Assembly (NCBI GenBank): GCA_005787525.1
Contig: SYAR01000041.1
Span: 1-62,184, forward strand
Length of the DNA stretch: 62,184 nt
Direction: 5' to 3'
From: Rickettsiales bacterium
GTDB lineage: Bacteria > Pseudomonadota > Alphaproteobacteria > Rickettsiales > UBA1997
Each line of letters begins with the position of its first letter. Position 1 is the first letter of the stretch. The notes under the pieces are model-generated. The model saw only the letters and a list, made by a program, of their open reading frames with translations. It made no database searches and had not been told where the DNA came from. Position numbers and translations under genes: made by a program. Shown here piece after piece: positions 37,879 to 46,717 of this stretch.

Positions 37879-38377
37879 TTTTAGCGATAATTTCCTCAAT
37901 CTCATCTTCATCAAGCTCACCCTGAATTACTTTAAAAATTTGTTGATTTTTGTCTAGAAAATAGGTCGTCGGGATTGATTTAGGAATTTCAAAACTAATT
38001 TTTTTTGCATCATCATAAAAAGCGTTGCCAAAAGATAATTTATCGGCGATTATTTTGACATCATTAAAATATTTTTTATCATCAATTGAAATGCCTACAA
38101 CCTCAAGTCCTTGCGACTTTTTTTCTTGATAAATTTGGTCTAAAATTTTTAATTCTTGTTTGCAAATTCCGCACCATTTTGCCCAAAAAACAATTATGGT
38201 TTTCTGATTTTTTTGCGAAGATAAATTAAATTTTTTTCCGTTAAGAAAAGTGATTTCGAGTTTTGGTTGAAGGGTCTTCGAGACCTTAATTTCCTCGGTT
38301 TTCTTGGCATGATTTACAGCGAAACAATCGACATTTAATAATAAAAAAATTGTTAAAATTTTGAATAAATTTTTCAT
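37871..38377 (-). CDS. TlpA/ResA-like periplasmic thioredoxin
   Basis: A 168-residue exported thioredoxin-fold protein. The signal peptide is MKNLFKILTIFLLLNVDCFA. The active site is FWAKWCGICKQEL (CxxC) and the cis-proline loop is KSIPTTYFLD. The insert GLEVVGISIDDK between the strands is typical of the TlpA/ResA/CcmG group, which reduces cytochrome c apoproteins or other periplasmic disulfides. It overlaps rsmE by 4 nt, so it is probably co-transcribed with it. The exact substrate is not evident. Confidence 0.85.
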   Translation of the reverse strand: MKNLFKILTIFLLLNVDCFAVNHAKKTEEIKVSKTLQPKLEITFLNGKKFNLSSQKNQKTIIVFWAKWCGICKQELKILDQIYQEKKSQGLEVVGISIDDKKYFNDVKIIADKLSFGNAFYDDAKKISFEIPKSIPTTYFLDKNQQIFKVIQGELDEDEIEEIIAKIN

Positions 38378-39168
38378 GAAAAATTTGCTTTTAAATTAAA
38401 ATCGCCGAGAAATTCTTGAACTAGAGTAAGGGCGGAAATCATGGCGGTGTCGGCGCATAAAATTCTTGGCCCCAAATTTAGGGCAAAACAATTTTTTAAC
38501 GAATGTAATTTTGCGAGCTCTTCTTTAGAAAAACCACCTTCGGGACCAATAAAAATTATAATTTCTTGATCAATTTTTGGTGAAATATTGGCAAGAACTT
38601 CGCTGGCTTTTTTGCCATTTCCTGACTCATCGCATAAAATTAAAATTTTATTTTCCAAATTTTCTTTGAGTAAATTATCAAGTTTTTTTATCGAAAAAAT
38701 TTGCGGAAAATCATTGCGTCCACATTGCTCGCAAGCCTCTTTAATATTGGCTTTGAAGCGTTCTTCATTAATTTTATCAACAATAGTTCGGTGAGTAATT
38801 ATTGGTTGGAAATTTCTGATGCCGAGTTCGCACGCCTTGCTCGCCACGAAATCAATTCGTACATTTTTAACGGGCGCAAAGGCTAAAGTTATGTTTGGAG
38901 ATTTTCTTAAATCATTGATTTTTTCGGTGAGTTGTAAAGTTAAAGATTTTTTTTGTATATCAATTATTTTGCCGATGAAATCACCGTCAAAACCGTTGAA
39001 AATCATGATTTTATCGCCAATTTTTTGTCGCATCACTTTGATTAAATAATCAAAATCATTGTTGTTAATTTGAAGTTTTTGATTTAAAATATCGCTAGAT
39101 AAATCGAGTTTTATATCGAGAAAGAGTCGAATTTTTGGTAATATTTTTTTGTTAGAAAACTCAAACAT
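38374..39168 (-). CDS. rsmE: 16S rRNA (uracil(1498)-N3)-methyltransferase
   Basis: A 264-residue SPOUT methyltransferase that modifies U1498 of 16S rRNA. An N-terminal PUA-like region (about 25-95) precedes the knotted domain. The conserved knot motifs are IIIFIGPEGGFSKEEL and LNLGPRILCADTAMISAL, with QCGRNDFPQI between. The length is slightly above average owing to an N-terminal extension. It is divergent from pstC (start codons 8 nt apart) and overlaps the TlpA-like gene by 4 nt. Confidence 0.94.
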   Translation of the reverse strand: MFEFSNKKILPKIRLFLDIKLDLSSDILNQKLQINNNDFDYLIKVMRQKIGDKIMIFNGFDGDFIGKIIDIQKKSLTLQLTEKINDLRKSPNITLAFAPVKNVRIDFVASKACELGIRNFQPIITHRTIVDKINEERFKANIKEACEQCGRNDFPQIFSIKKLDNLLKENLENKILILCDESGNGKKASEVLANISPKIDQEIIIFIGPEGGFSKEELAKLHSLKNCFALNLGPRILCADTAMISALTLVQEFLGDFNLKANFS

Positions 39169-39176
39169 TTTTTAAA

Positions 39177-40355
39177 ATGACATTATTTTTTATATTTTTT
39201 TTGGCAATCGTAATTTCGGCGATTGTAATTAACAATAATTTAAAAAAACAGCGAATTAATTTTTTTGGTAAACAAAGATTTAGCTCGCTTACAAGCCATT
39301 ACTCTTACTGTTTCATATTGTGGTCGGTGGTTTTATTTTTAATTTTACTCGTTACAAATTTAGTTTTTTTTACAAAAATTTTATTAATTTTTGCCATAAT
39401 TTTCGCCAATTTTTTCATAATAAAATTTTTATTTAAGAAAAATTTCAACGCCAAAAAACATTTTGAAAAATTTCAAATCGGCACTTTGTCAATCACTGCG
39501 GGCATCGGAATTTTAATTACCCTCATCATTAGCGTTTCAATTTTATTTGAAGCTTTACGTTTTTTTGAAATTATAAAATTTACCGATTTCTTTTTTGGCT
39601 TGACTTGGAATCCGCAAATGGCAATTACCGCCGAGCAAGAAGTTGGCGCCAGCTCGTTTGGTATCGTCCCAGTTTTTCTTGGAACATTATTGATAACTTT
39701 GGTGGCGATGGCGGTGGCGGTGCCGATTGGTATTATGTCGGCGATATATTTGGGAATGTATGCTAATCCTAAAACTCGCGATATTTTGAAACCGATTTTG
39801 GAAATTTTGGCGGGCGTGCCGACAGTGGTTTATGGCTATTTCGCCGTCACCACCGTGGCCCCTTTTTTCAAAAATTTTTTCAATAGTTTTGGCGTTGAAA
39901 TGTCGGCGGAAAGTGGTCTCTCGGCTGGCTTCGTCATGGGCGTGATGATTATTCCTTTTGTGCTTTCTTTGACCGACGACGCCATCGCTTCAGTTCCGCA
40001 AAGCTTGAAAGACGGGGCTTTGGCGCTTGGAAGCACTAAATCGGAAATGATTAAAAAAGTCGTTTTAATTACGGCGATGCCGACCATTATTGGTGCCATA
40101 ATTTTAGCGGTTTCACGCGCAATCGGCGAAACCATGATCGTGGTTATGTCCGCGGGATTGGTCGCCAAATTGAGCTTCAATCCTCTTGATTCCGTAACGA
40201 CGGCGACGGCGCAAATCGTTACGCTTTTAGTTGGTGATCAAGAATTTAACAGCCCAAAAACCTTGTCAGCCTTCGCTTTGGCGTTAACACTTTTTGTTTT
40301 CACTTTTGCTTTTAATGTTGTGGCATTGATGGTGATGAAAAAATATAAACGCTAA
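39177..40355 (+). CDS. pstC: Phosphate ABC transporter permease PstC
   Basis: A 392-residue permease of the phosphate importer. Two N-terminal spans are followed by a third and the core domain. Motifs: FGLTWNPQMA, SSFGIVPVFLGTLLITLVAM, LEILAGVPTVVYGYFAVTTV and the EAA loop DGALALGSTKSEMIKKVVL. The length is shorter than the alphaproteobacterial long PstC. pstA is 22 kb away on the other strand and pstB/pstS are not seen. The stop is directly followed by a family B intergenic repeat. Confidence 0.93.
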   Translation: MTLFFIFFLAIVISAIVINNNLKKQRINFFGKQRFSSLTSHYSYCFILWSVVLFLILLVTNLVFFTKILLIFAIIFANFFIIKFLFKKNFNAKKHFEKFQIGTLSITAGIGILITLIISVSILFEALRFFEIIKFTDFFFGLTWNPQMAITAEQEVGASSFGIVPVFLGTLLITLVAMAVAVPIGIMSAIYLGMYANPKTRDILKPILEILAGVPTVVYGYFAVTTVAPFFKNFFNSFGVEMSAESGLSAGFVMGVMIIPFVLSLTDDAIASVPQSLKDGALALGSTKSEMIKKVVLITAMPTIIGAIILAVSRAIGETMIVVMSAGLVAKLSFNPLDSVTTATAQIVTLLVGDQEFNSPKTLSAFALALTLFVFTFAFNVVALMVMKKYKR

Positions 40356-40356
40356 A

Positions 40357-40534
40357 ATACCGCATCCACTCTTAAATGGTGCGACCGAATTTATTAGGTT
40401 TCGTCATTAAATTTGCATGCGCAAATTTAGCTTTCTTTTGAATCGCTTCACGGCGAGTAAATCGCTTTATTCGCGATGAGTTTTTAAGTTTTTTTATAAT
40501 TTTGTTTGTGGATAAATGCATCATTCCTTTTTTG
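40357..40534. repeat. Intergenic repeat family B, copy 1
   Basis: Starts at the pstC stop. Positions 40367-40394 match 46347-46374 in 27 of 28 bases (CACTCTTAAATG, R, TGCGACCGAATTTAT). A hairpin AAATTTGC-ATGC-GCAAATTT (40409-40428) has a counterpart in copy 2. The end (GGATAAATGCATCATTCC) corresponds to TTGATAAACGCTTCATTT of copy 3. No reading frame is supported. Confidence 0.7.
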
Positions 40535-40563
40535 CTAATATATTATGAATAAATATTAAAAAT

Positions 40564-41541
40564 ATGATAAGTAATTTATTTAGAAGTAATATCGATAATA
40601 TTAATACCGCTTTAGTCCTTGTGTCTTTTGGTTTCGCGATAATAATTCCGTTTGAATTATTTTTATTTGCTTATGCAATTTTGGGGCCAATTCATTATCT
40701 AAGTGAAATTGCATGGCTTGATAAAAAAAATTTTTTCTTAAATAGTTCGCATCGACGAAATTTTTTTGTGACAATCGCAACCTTTGTGGCGATTTTATTT
40801 TTTATAAAATTCTATTCGGATAATTTCAATAAGATTGAATTTAGTGAAAAATATATTAATAATTTTATCTCATTATTAGTTTTTGTAACCTTTTGCGGAG
40901 CTGGAATATTGTGCTTTCAGCGCTCTTTTATAAAATTATTTTTATTATTTATTGCGATATTTTTTGTTGCCTCAATCTTGAAAAATATATTTTTTTATGA
41001 AGTTTTTTGTAATGTTTTGCTTATAACCGTTATTCATGTTTGGCTATTCACCGGGATATTCATGCTCAATGGTGCAATCGCCTCTAAATCAAAATCCGGC
41101 TTTATTACTTTTATAATTTTTTTAGTTTGTAGTTTTGCACTTTTTTTTATTGAGAATGCTCATTACGAAATCTCTAATTTTGCGCATAATATTTTGAGTC
41201 TAAAGAATTTTACTTCGATGAATAATACGATTAGCAATATATTTTCTTTGGAATTGCGCAACGAATTAGGGGGAAATAATAGCGTTCAAAGTTTTATCGG
41301 TTTCGCCTACACCTATCATTATTTAAATTGGTTTTCGAAAGTAGAAATTATTAAATGGCATAAACTTCCAAAGCAAAAAATGTTGGTAATTTTGGGATTA
41401 TATTTGGCTATTTTAATTTTTTATGTAATCGATTATCGGTTGGGTTTTTTTGTAACAATTTTTTTAAGTGTCGCTCATGTTTTTCTAGAATTTCCTCTAA
41501 ATTTTTTGTCATTTCGCGACTTAAAAAAACATTTATTTTAA
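40564..41541 (+). CDS. Multi-pass membrane protein of unknown function with conserved-looking histidine motifs
   Basis: A 325-residue integral membrane protein with about eight to nine hydrophobic spans. Histidines occur in or next to spans: GPIHYLSEIAWL (about residues 41-52), VIHVWLFTGIFMLNG (about 159-173), AYTYHYLNWFSK (about 245-256) and SVAHVFLEFPLN near the C-terminus. Such a set could bind a metal or heme. The layout distantly recalls Brp/Blh-like beta-carotene cleavage proteins, but I cannot confirm it and no carotenoid gene is nearby. It stands alone between two family B repeats. Function is unknown. Confidence 0.75.
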   Translation: MISNLFRSNIDNINTALVLVSFGFAIIIPFELFLFAYAILGPIHYLSEIAWLDKKNFFLNSSHRRNFFVTIATFVAILFFIKFYSDNFNKIEFSEKYINNFISLLVFVTFCGAGILCFQRSFIKLFLLFIAIFFVASILKNIFFYEVFCNVLLITVIHVWLFTGIFMLNGAIASKSKSGFITFIIFLVCSFALFFIENAHYEISNFAHNILSLKNFTSMNNTISNIFSLELRNELGGNNSVQSFIGFAYTYHYLNWFSKVEIIKWHKLPKQKMLVILGLYLAILIFYVIDYRLGFFVTIFLSVAHVFLEFPLNFLSFRDLKKHLF

Positions 41542-41662
41542 ATTAAATTTGCTTACGCAAATTTTGGGAAAAAGATTCGCGACTGGGATTGTGTCTCTTC
41601 GCTTCTGATCTCGTTCCTCGCTAAAAATAGCCGGTTAGGCTATTTCTTTAACGCAAAGAACT
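41542..41662. repeat. Intergenic repeat family B, copy 2
   Basis: Positions 41542-41564 correspond to the copy 1 hairpin (AAATTTGC-TTAC-GCAAATTT). Positions 41578-41662 align with copy 3 at 46433-46516: both contain CGCGACTGGGA, TTCGCT, then TCGCTAAAAATAGCC, a short loop, GGCTATTT and TTTAACGC. It lies between the convergent 40564-41541 gene and metG. Confidence 0.75.
41625..41649. terminator. Hairpin terminator inside repeat B copy 2, likely bidirectional
   Basis: AAATAGCC and GGCTATTT form an 8-bp stem with loop GGTTA, with A residues before and T residues (one C) after. It lies between two convergent genes and could stop transcription from either side. Confidence 0.65.
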
Positions 41663-41711
41663 TCCGCGGTGATTAAACCGCCGTATTCGCAATAATTTTT
41701 TATTTTGTGAA

Positions 41712-43250
41712 TTATGCAATCTCTAACCTTGGAAACACAGCCTTCGGCTCGTTAATCGAATGTCCAACTTTTAAAAAATCGGTAAGACTAGCAAAATCAC
41801 GTTTATTATTTTCGACATTGAGTAAATCTAAAATTTTGTTGGCACTTACGGGAACAAAGGGTGTAAGCAAAATGGCGATGAGGCGAAGTGCTTCGGCGGT
41901 TTCGTGAAGCGAGGCGTTCATCTCGTCAATTTTTCCTAATTTTTTCAAATTCCACGGCGCGGTGTCGTTGAATTTTTTGTTGACCAAATTAGCAAAATCA
42001 ACCACGGCTTGAATGGATTTATCAAAGGCTAAATCGTCGAAAGCTTGAAAATAATTTTCGATGAAAGGCTCGATGTGAGTATGCGAATGCTCTACTCCCG
42101 CAGGGATTTTACCTTCACAATTTTTGTAAATCATCGCCAAACTGCGCTGAACAAGATTGCCGATATTATTGACAAGCTCAGCGTTGACGCGAGTAATTAA
42201 ATGCGTGCGAGAATAGTCGCCATCATTGCCAAATGGGACTTCGCGCAATAAAAAAAAACGAAAATAATCGACGGCGGTGGCATTTTCGCAACCAAAAGAT
42301 TGAATCCACTCAATTTCGGTGAGTGGGTCGATAACATTGCCGACGGATTTAGAAATTTTTTGTCCTTCATTGGTCCACCAGCCGTGGGCGTAGACGCCAT
42401 AAGGCACATTAATTTCGGCGGCCATTAAAAAAGCCGGCCAATAAATGGCGTGAAACCTTGCAATATCTTTGCCGACGATGTGAAGTGGCGAATTAAAACC
42501 ATCATTCCAAAATTTTTTATAATTCATGTTTTCTTCAGCAAAACCAAGGGCGGAGAGGTAGTTGGTGAGGGCATCAAGCCATACATAAACCACATGTTTT
42601 TCGTCATTTGGAACTTTAATTCCCCATGAAAAAGAAGTACGAGAAATTGATAAATCTTTCAAGCCGGATTTAACAAAATTAACGATTTCATTATGGCGAG
42701 AAATAGGGCGAATGAAGTCGGGAACGGCGTCGTAAAGTGCCAATAATTTATCTTGAAAAGCCGAAAGACGGAAAAAATAACTTTCTTCGCGATGCCAAGT
42801 AACCTCGGCGCCCGTAGGTGCCTTGCCATCGACAATTTCATCAGCGCCGTAAAAAGCTTCGTCGCGAACGGCGTACCAACCTTCATAAATATCTTTGTAA
42901 ATGAAGCCATTTTTTTCTAAAATATTCCAAAATTTTTCGACGGTTTTTTTGTGACGCTCTTCGGTGGTGCGAATAAAATCATCATTCGAGAGATTTAATG
43001 TTTTGGTTAAATCACGAAATTTTTGCGAAACTTCATCGCAAAATTGTTGCGGATTTTTTGCTTTATTTAACGCAGATTTTTCAACTTTTTGCCCATGCTC
43101 ATCAGTGCCCGTCAAGAAAAAAACTTGATGCGATTTTAAGCGGTGAAATCGTGCCATGGCGTCGCACGCAATCGAGGTGTAAGCATGTCCGATATGAGGC
43201 GAATCATTTACATAATAAATCGGCGAAGTGATATAAAAATTTGCGGTCAT
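41712..43250 (-). CDS. metG: Methionine--tRNA ligase
   Basis: A 512-residue class I synthetase. The HIGH-type signature is in YVNDSPHIGHAYTSIACDA (about residues 12-30), preceded by MTANFYITSPIYY. The KMSKS-type motif is GQKISKSVGNVIDP (about 295-308). The anticodon-binding helical domain fills the C-terminus (about 350-512), and the C-terminal tRNA-binding domain found in some MetRS is absent, as in many alphaproteobacteria. It is divergent from the AAA ATPase gene. Confidence 0.97.
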   Translation of the reverse strand: MTANFYITSPIYYVNDSPHIGHAYTSIACDAMARFHRLKSHQVFFLTGTDEHGQKVEKSALNKAKNPQQFCDEVSQKFRDLTKTLNLSNDDFIRTTEERHKKTVEKFWNILEKNGFIYKDIYEGWYAVRDEAFYGADEIVDGKAPTGAEVTWHREESYFFRLSAFQDKLLALYDAVPDFIRPISRHNEIVNFVKSGLKDLSISRTSFSWGIKVPNDEKHVVYVWLDALTNYLSALGFAEENMNYKKFWNDGFNSPLHIVGKDIARFHAIYWPAFLMAAEINVPYGVYAHGWWTNEGQKISKSVGNVIDPLTEIEWIQSFGCENATAVDYFRFFLLREVPFGNDGDYSRTHLITRVNAELVNNIGNLVQRSLAMIYKNCEGKIPAGVEHSHTHIEPFIENYFQAFDDLAFDKSIQAVVDFANLVNKKFNDTAPWNLKKLGKIDEMNASLHETAEALRLIAILLTPFVPVSANKILDLLNVENNKRDFASLTDFLKVGHSINEPKAVFPRLEIA

Positions 43251-43381
43251 GATTAAAAAATTGAATTAATTTTGCCAAATAAAATATTGCTATTTATGCT
43301 AAAATGGCTTTTAATAAAGCACCATTTAATCATTTTGGCAAGAAAAATTATGTCAAAATAATTCTTTAATTTTTATAAATT

Positions 43382-44551
43382 ATGGCAAAAAAAACCAGCA
43401 AAAAAAACATCTTGAAAAATTTAACGATTAAAAATTTCCGTTGTTTCGAAAATTTTCACCTTAAAGATTTGAAAAGAGTGAATATTTTCGTCGGCGATAA
43501 TAATTCGGGCAAGAGTAGCGTGCTAGAGGCTGTAGGGTTTTTGTCGCCGAGTTTGAGGGATCATTTTAAGATTATGGAAAGTAGAAAATGCTTAGTGGGG
43601 GATTTTAATATTTTAAAAAATTATGACACTATAGCTAATTTTTTTATTTCAATGTTGCAATTTCTTTCATTATTTTTTAAAAAAATTTCTTCAAATATTA
43701 TTGAAATTAATGCTGAATTTGAAGGCGATAAAACCCAATCAGATTTAAAAAAATTAGAATTAAAAATTTTTAAATCGAATAAAATTGAAAAATTTATTGA
43801 ACATGATGAGAAATTGAAACCCATTTCTGAAGATGAAAAATTAATTGAAGCGCATAGTTTGTTGTGGGAATATAAATTTAATAATCAAAAAAATGCTCAA
43901 AAAATTGGCTTCTCATCCCTTGGTACATATGATTCAGAAATTAAAGATTTTCAAGAATATCAAGTTATTTTTTTATGCGATGAGACTCCAAGTAATCGTG
44001 AAATAATTAACAAATGGTCAAAGCTAAAAGAATTGGCAAATCTTAAAGAATCCAACGAGATTGATGAAAAATACCTAAAAATTGTGCAAAATTTTGAAAA
44101 AGATTTAAAAAAAATAGAATTAATTTCTGCTTCATTTTTAGTTTTTCGTAAAAATGATTTCACCGTTTATTTAGAAGATTTGGGCAATGGTTTTAAAAAG
44201 TTTTTTGATATACTTTTAACCATAGATTTGGCAAGTAAGAAAAATCTGCCAACTCTTCTTTGCATCGATGAAATCGATAATGGTTTATATTACGATAAAC
44301 AAGATATTTTTTGGGAGCAATTGCTAAAATTATGCGAAGAAAAAAACATTCAACTTTTTGCCACGACGCATTCTTATGAAGCCTTGCAATCAATCCTCGA
44401 ATGTGGAACAAAGTTATATCCAAAAAAAGGAGAATTTGATGATGTTTTTAATATCTCTAAACTAATTAAATTCGAAAATGAAATTAAGTGTTTCAGATAT
44501 AATCAAGCTTTGCTAAATGCAAGAATTGAAAATCAAATGGAAACCAGATAA
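43382..44551 (+). CDS. AAA15/AAA21-type ABC-like ATPase (possible defence component)
   Basis: A 389-residue ATP-binding protein of the OLD/RecF-like ABC ATPase group. LTIKNFRCFENFHLKDLKRV precedes Walker A GDNNSGKSS (residues 38-46). A variable helical insertion fills about 70-270. The C-terminal half has the signature-like DLGNGFKKFFDILL, Walker B LLCIDEIDNGLY and the ATTHSYEAL switch. No TOPRIM domain is attached. The next gene, 12 nt away, encodes a TOPRIM-like protein, so the pair resembles a split OLD or PARIS-like (AriA/AriB) module. An anti-phage role is inferred from this architecture, not shown. Confidence 0.85.
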   Translation: MAKKTSKKNILKNLTIKNFRCFENFHLKDLKRVNIFVGDNNSGKSSVLEAVGFLSPSLRDHFKIMESRKCLVGDFNILKNYDTIANFFISMLQFLSLFFKKISSNIIEINAEFEGDKTQSDLKKLELKIFKSNKIEKFIEHDEKLKPISEDEKLIEAHSLLWEYKFNNQKNAQKIGFSSLGTYDSEIKDFQEYQVIFLCDETPSNREIINKWSKLKELANLKESNEIDEKYLKIVQNFEKDLKKIELISASFLVFRKNDFTVYLEDLGNGFKKFFDILLTIDLASKKNLPTLLCIDEIDNGLYYDKQDIFWEQLLKLCEEKNIQLFATTHSYEALQSILECGTKLYPKKGEFDDVFNISKLIKFENEIKCFRYNQALLNARIENQMETR

Positions 44552-44563
44552 TCACCAAATTAT

Positions 44564-45265
44564 ATGACAAATAAAAACCCTGAAAATAAATCATTCATAA
44601 CAGATTATGGTTTTTTGGTTGAAGGATCAACCGATAAAAAATTTATTAAAGATTTTTTAAAACAATTTATAGAAAATGAAAAAATTAATTATAAAAATTA
44701 CGAAGTTAAGCAAATAAATAATGTTAATGGAGGAAAGGCAAGTTTTTTTAAGGTCAATAATATTGAGGCCTTTCTTAACGAAAATAATCAAAACAAATTT
44801 ACTTTGGTATTGATTATTGATGCCGATTCTGAGCTTGAAAATCAGAGAGGTCAGCCTGCGGGTTTTATATATGTTGATGAAAAAATAAAAGAAATTATCA
44901 AAGAAATTCAATCAAATGATTTTTATAAAAATGTAGAAATTTTACATTACATTATGCCTTTTCACGATAAACAGGATTTTGGTCAATTGGAAGATTTATT
45001 TATTAAATCGCTTAATGAAGATTACAAAGACAAGCTTGATAAATGTTTAAAACCATTTCAAAATTGTTTACAAAAACAATATCCAAAACCTGAAATTGCT
45101 GAAAATAAAATGCCTAAAGTTCAAATGGAAATTTTATTAAAATCTTTTAATAAAGATTTGTCAAAACATAATCTTACGGAATGGATTGACTACAATCATG
45201 AATCGTTAAATAATTTTAAAAAATTTCTAATTGATGAAGTTTTTAAAATAAAATCTTCTAAATAA
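44564..45265 (+). CDS. TOPRIM-like (DUF3226/DUF4435-like) partner of the AAA ATPase
   Basis: A 233-residue acidic and lysine-rich protein. VEGSTDKKFIKDF (residues 19-31) carries a TOPRIM-type glutamate (Glu20), and LVLIIDADSELE (81-92) the DxD pair (Asp86 and Asp88); FGQLEDLFI near 140-150 fits the GxLEDL motif of DUF3226-like proteins. Together these suggest a metal-dependent nuclease or effector. It follows the ATPase by 12 nt and ends 3 nt before prfA, so all three may be transcribed together. The family assignment is by motif only. Confidence 0.7.
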   Translation: MTNKNPENKSFITDYGFLVEGSTDKKFIKDFLKQFIENEKINYKNYEVKQINNVNGGKASFFKVNNIEAFLNENNQNKFTLVLIIDADSELENQRGQPAGFIYVDEKIKEIIKEIQSNDFYKNVEILHYIMPFHDKQDFGQLEDLFIKSLNEDYKDKLDKCLKPFQNCLQKQYPKPEIAENKMPKVQMEILLKSFNKDLSKHNLTEWIDYNHESLNNFKKFLIDEVFKIKSSK

Positions 45266-45268
45266 ACT

Positions 45269-46336
45269 ATGTCCCTAAATCAAAAACTTGATAGCATTGT
45301 TGCTAAATTTAATGAGCTTGAAAAAAAGCTTCAAGACCCTAATAATCTAGGGCAGAACTTCGCTAAAATTTCTAAAGAGCATTCCGATATGCAAGAAGTT
45401 GTGGCGTCGATTCACGAATATAAAATTGCTCAACAAGAAGCTAAAGATGTTGAGGCGATGCTCGCCGATAGCAGTCTCGACAAGGAAATGCGCGACATGC
45501 TTGAGGAGGAAAAATTTACGCTTTCGAAAAAAGTTCCCGAGCTTGAACATCAAATTAAAGTCACACTTTTACCCAAAGATTCCGCCGATGAAAAAAACGC
45601 GATTATTGAGGTGAGAGCAGGCACAGGAGGCGAGGAGGCGGCACTTTTTGCTTATAAACTTTTTCACATGTATCAACGTTATGCCGAAAAGAAAAAATGG
45701 AAATTTGAGATTCTGGCGATCGCCGACACGGGGCTTGGAGGCTACAAAGAAGCCTCGGCAATCATTGCCGGTCGCGGAGTTTTCGCTCGTTTAAAATTTG
45801 AATCGGGTGGACATCGCGTCCAACGCGTCCCTGAAACTGAAAGCGCGGGACGAGTTCACACTTCGGCGGCAACCGTCGCCGTTTTGCCTGAAGCCGAGGA
45901 AGTTGATATTAAAATCGAAGAAAAAGATTTGAGAATCGACGTTTTTCGTTCGTCGGGTCCTGGAGGGCAATCAGTCAACACAACAGATTCGGCGGTTAGA
46001 ATTACGCATATTCCGACAGGAGTTGTGGTTTCGATGCAAGATGAAAAATCGCAAATTAAAAATCGCGAAAAAGCTATGAAAGTTTTGCGTTCGAGAATTT
46101 ACGAAGCCGAAAGGTCACGACTAGAAAAAGAGCGAGCGCTTGAGCGTAAAGAGCAAGTCGGCAGTGGTGATCGTAGCGAAAGAATTCGCACTTATAATTT
46201 TCCACAAAGTCGCATTACCGATCATCGTATTAACCTCACGAGTTATAGGATTGACGAGGTGATGATGGGCGAACTTGATGAGTTTGTAAATGCATTAATT
46301 GCCGATGATCAGGTTCGCAAACTCTCCCAAGAGTAA
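45269..46336 (+). CDS. prfA: Peptide chain release factor 1
   Basis: A 355-residue RF1 that reads UAA and UAG. The GGQ loop is [18 protein letters not shown] (near residue 230). The downstream segment [20 protein letters not shown], followed by the TDHRI sequence, is diagnostic of RF1. The length is normal. prmC/hemK, usually next to prfA, is absent here. The start is 3 nt after the TOPRIM-like gene, an unexpected neighbour for a housekeeping gene. The stop runs into repeat B copy 3. Confidence 0.97.
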   Translation: MSLNQKLDSIVAKFNELEKKLQDPNNLGQNFAKISKEHSDMQEVVASIHEYKIAQQEAKDVEAMLADSSLDKEMRDMLEEEKFTLSKKVPELEHQIKVTLLPKDSADEKNAIIEVRAGTGGEEAALFAYKLFHMYQRYAEKKKWKFEILAIADTGLGGYKEASAIIAGRGVFARLKFESGGHRVQRVPETESAGRVHTSAATVAVLPEAEEVDIKIEEKDLRIDVFRSSGPGGQSVNTTDSAVRITHIPTGVVVSMQDEKSQIKNREKAMKVLRSRIYEAERSRLEKERALERKEQVGSGDRSERIRTYNFPQSRITDHRINLTSYRIDEVMMGELDEFVNALIADDQVRKLSQE

Positions 46337-46576
46337 TACCATCTTTCACTCTTAAATGATGCGACCGAATTTATCGCAAGGCTTCGTCGCTTTTCTCAAT
46401 CAAAATTTCATTTTGATTTTCGAAGACGACTCCGCGACTGGGACCGCGTCGCATTCGCTCCTTGTCCCGTTATTCGCTAAAAATAGCCGTTTAGGCTATT
46501 TTTTTAACGCGAGAAACCCGCGATAAGGTTTGGGTTTTTTTGGAATTTTTTTGTTGATAAACGCTTCATTTTTTTC
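46337..46576. repeat. Intergenic repeat family B, copy 3 (longest)
   Basis: Begins at the prfA stop. It contains the CACTCTTAAATG box (46347-46374), a second hairpin from 46399 (AATCAAAAT-TTC-ATTTTGATT), the CGCGACTGGGA block shared with copy 2 (46433-46516) and an end similar to copy 1. The three copies share parts but differ in the middle, and hairpin arms have changed together while still pairing. The remaining spacer to 46717 is AT-rich and I see no gene or motif in it. Confidence 0.75.
46479..46505 (+). terminator. Rho-independent terminator downstream of prfA
   Basis: A 10-bp perfect stem AAAAATAGCC / GGCTATTTTT with loop GTTTA is followed directly by further T residues. It is the counterpart of the hairpin at 41625-41649, within repeat family B. 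Confidence 0.8.
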
Positions 46577-46717
46577 TTCGAATTTTGATCAAGTTAAAAT
46601 ACCAAAACAAGTCAATTAAAATATATTACTTTATAACTAAAACATTAATTTCAAATTTAAATAAATTTTAATAGTTTTTTATAGTTATTTACACTATAAA
46701 ACAACTAGAATTAATTT

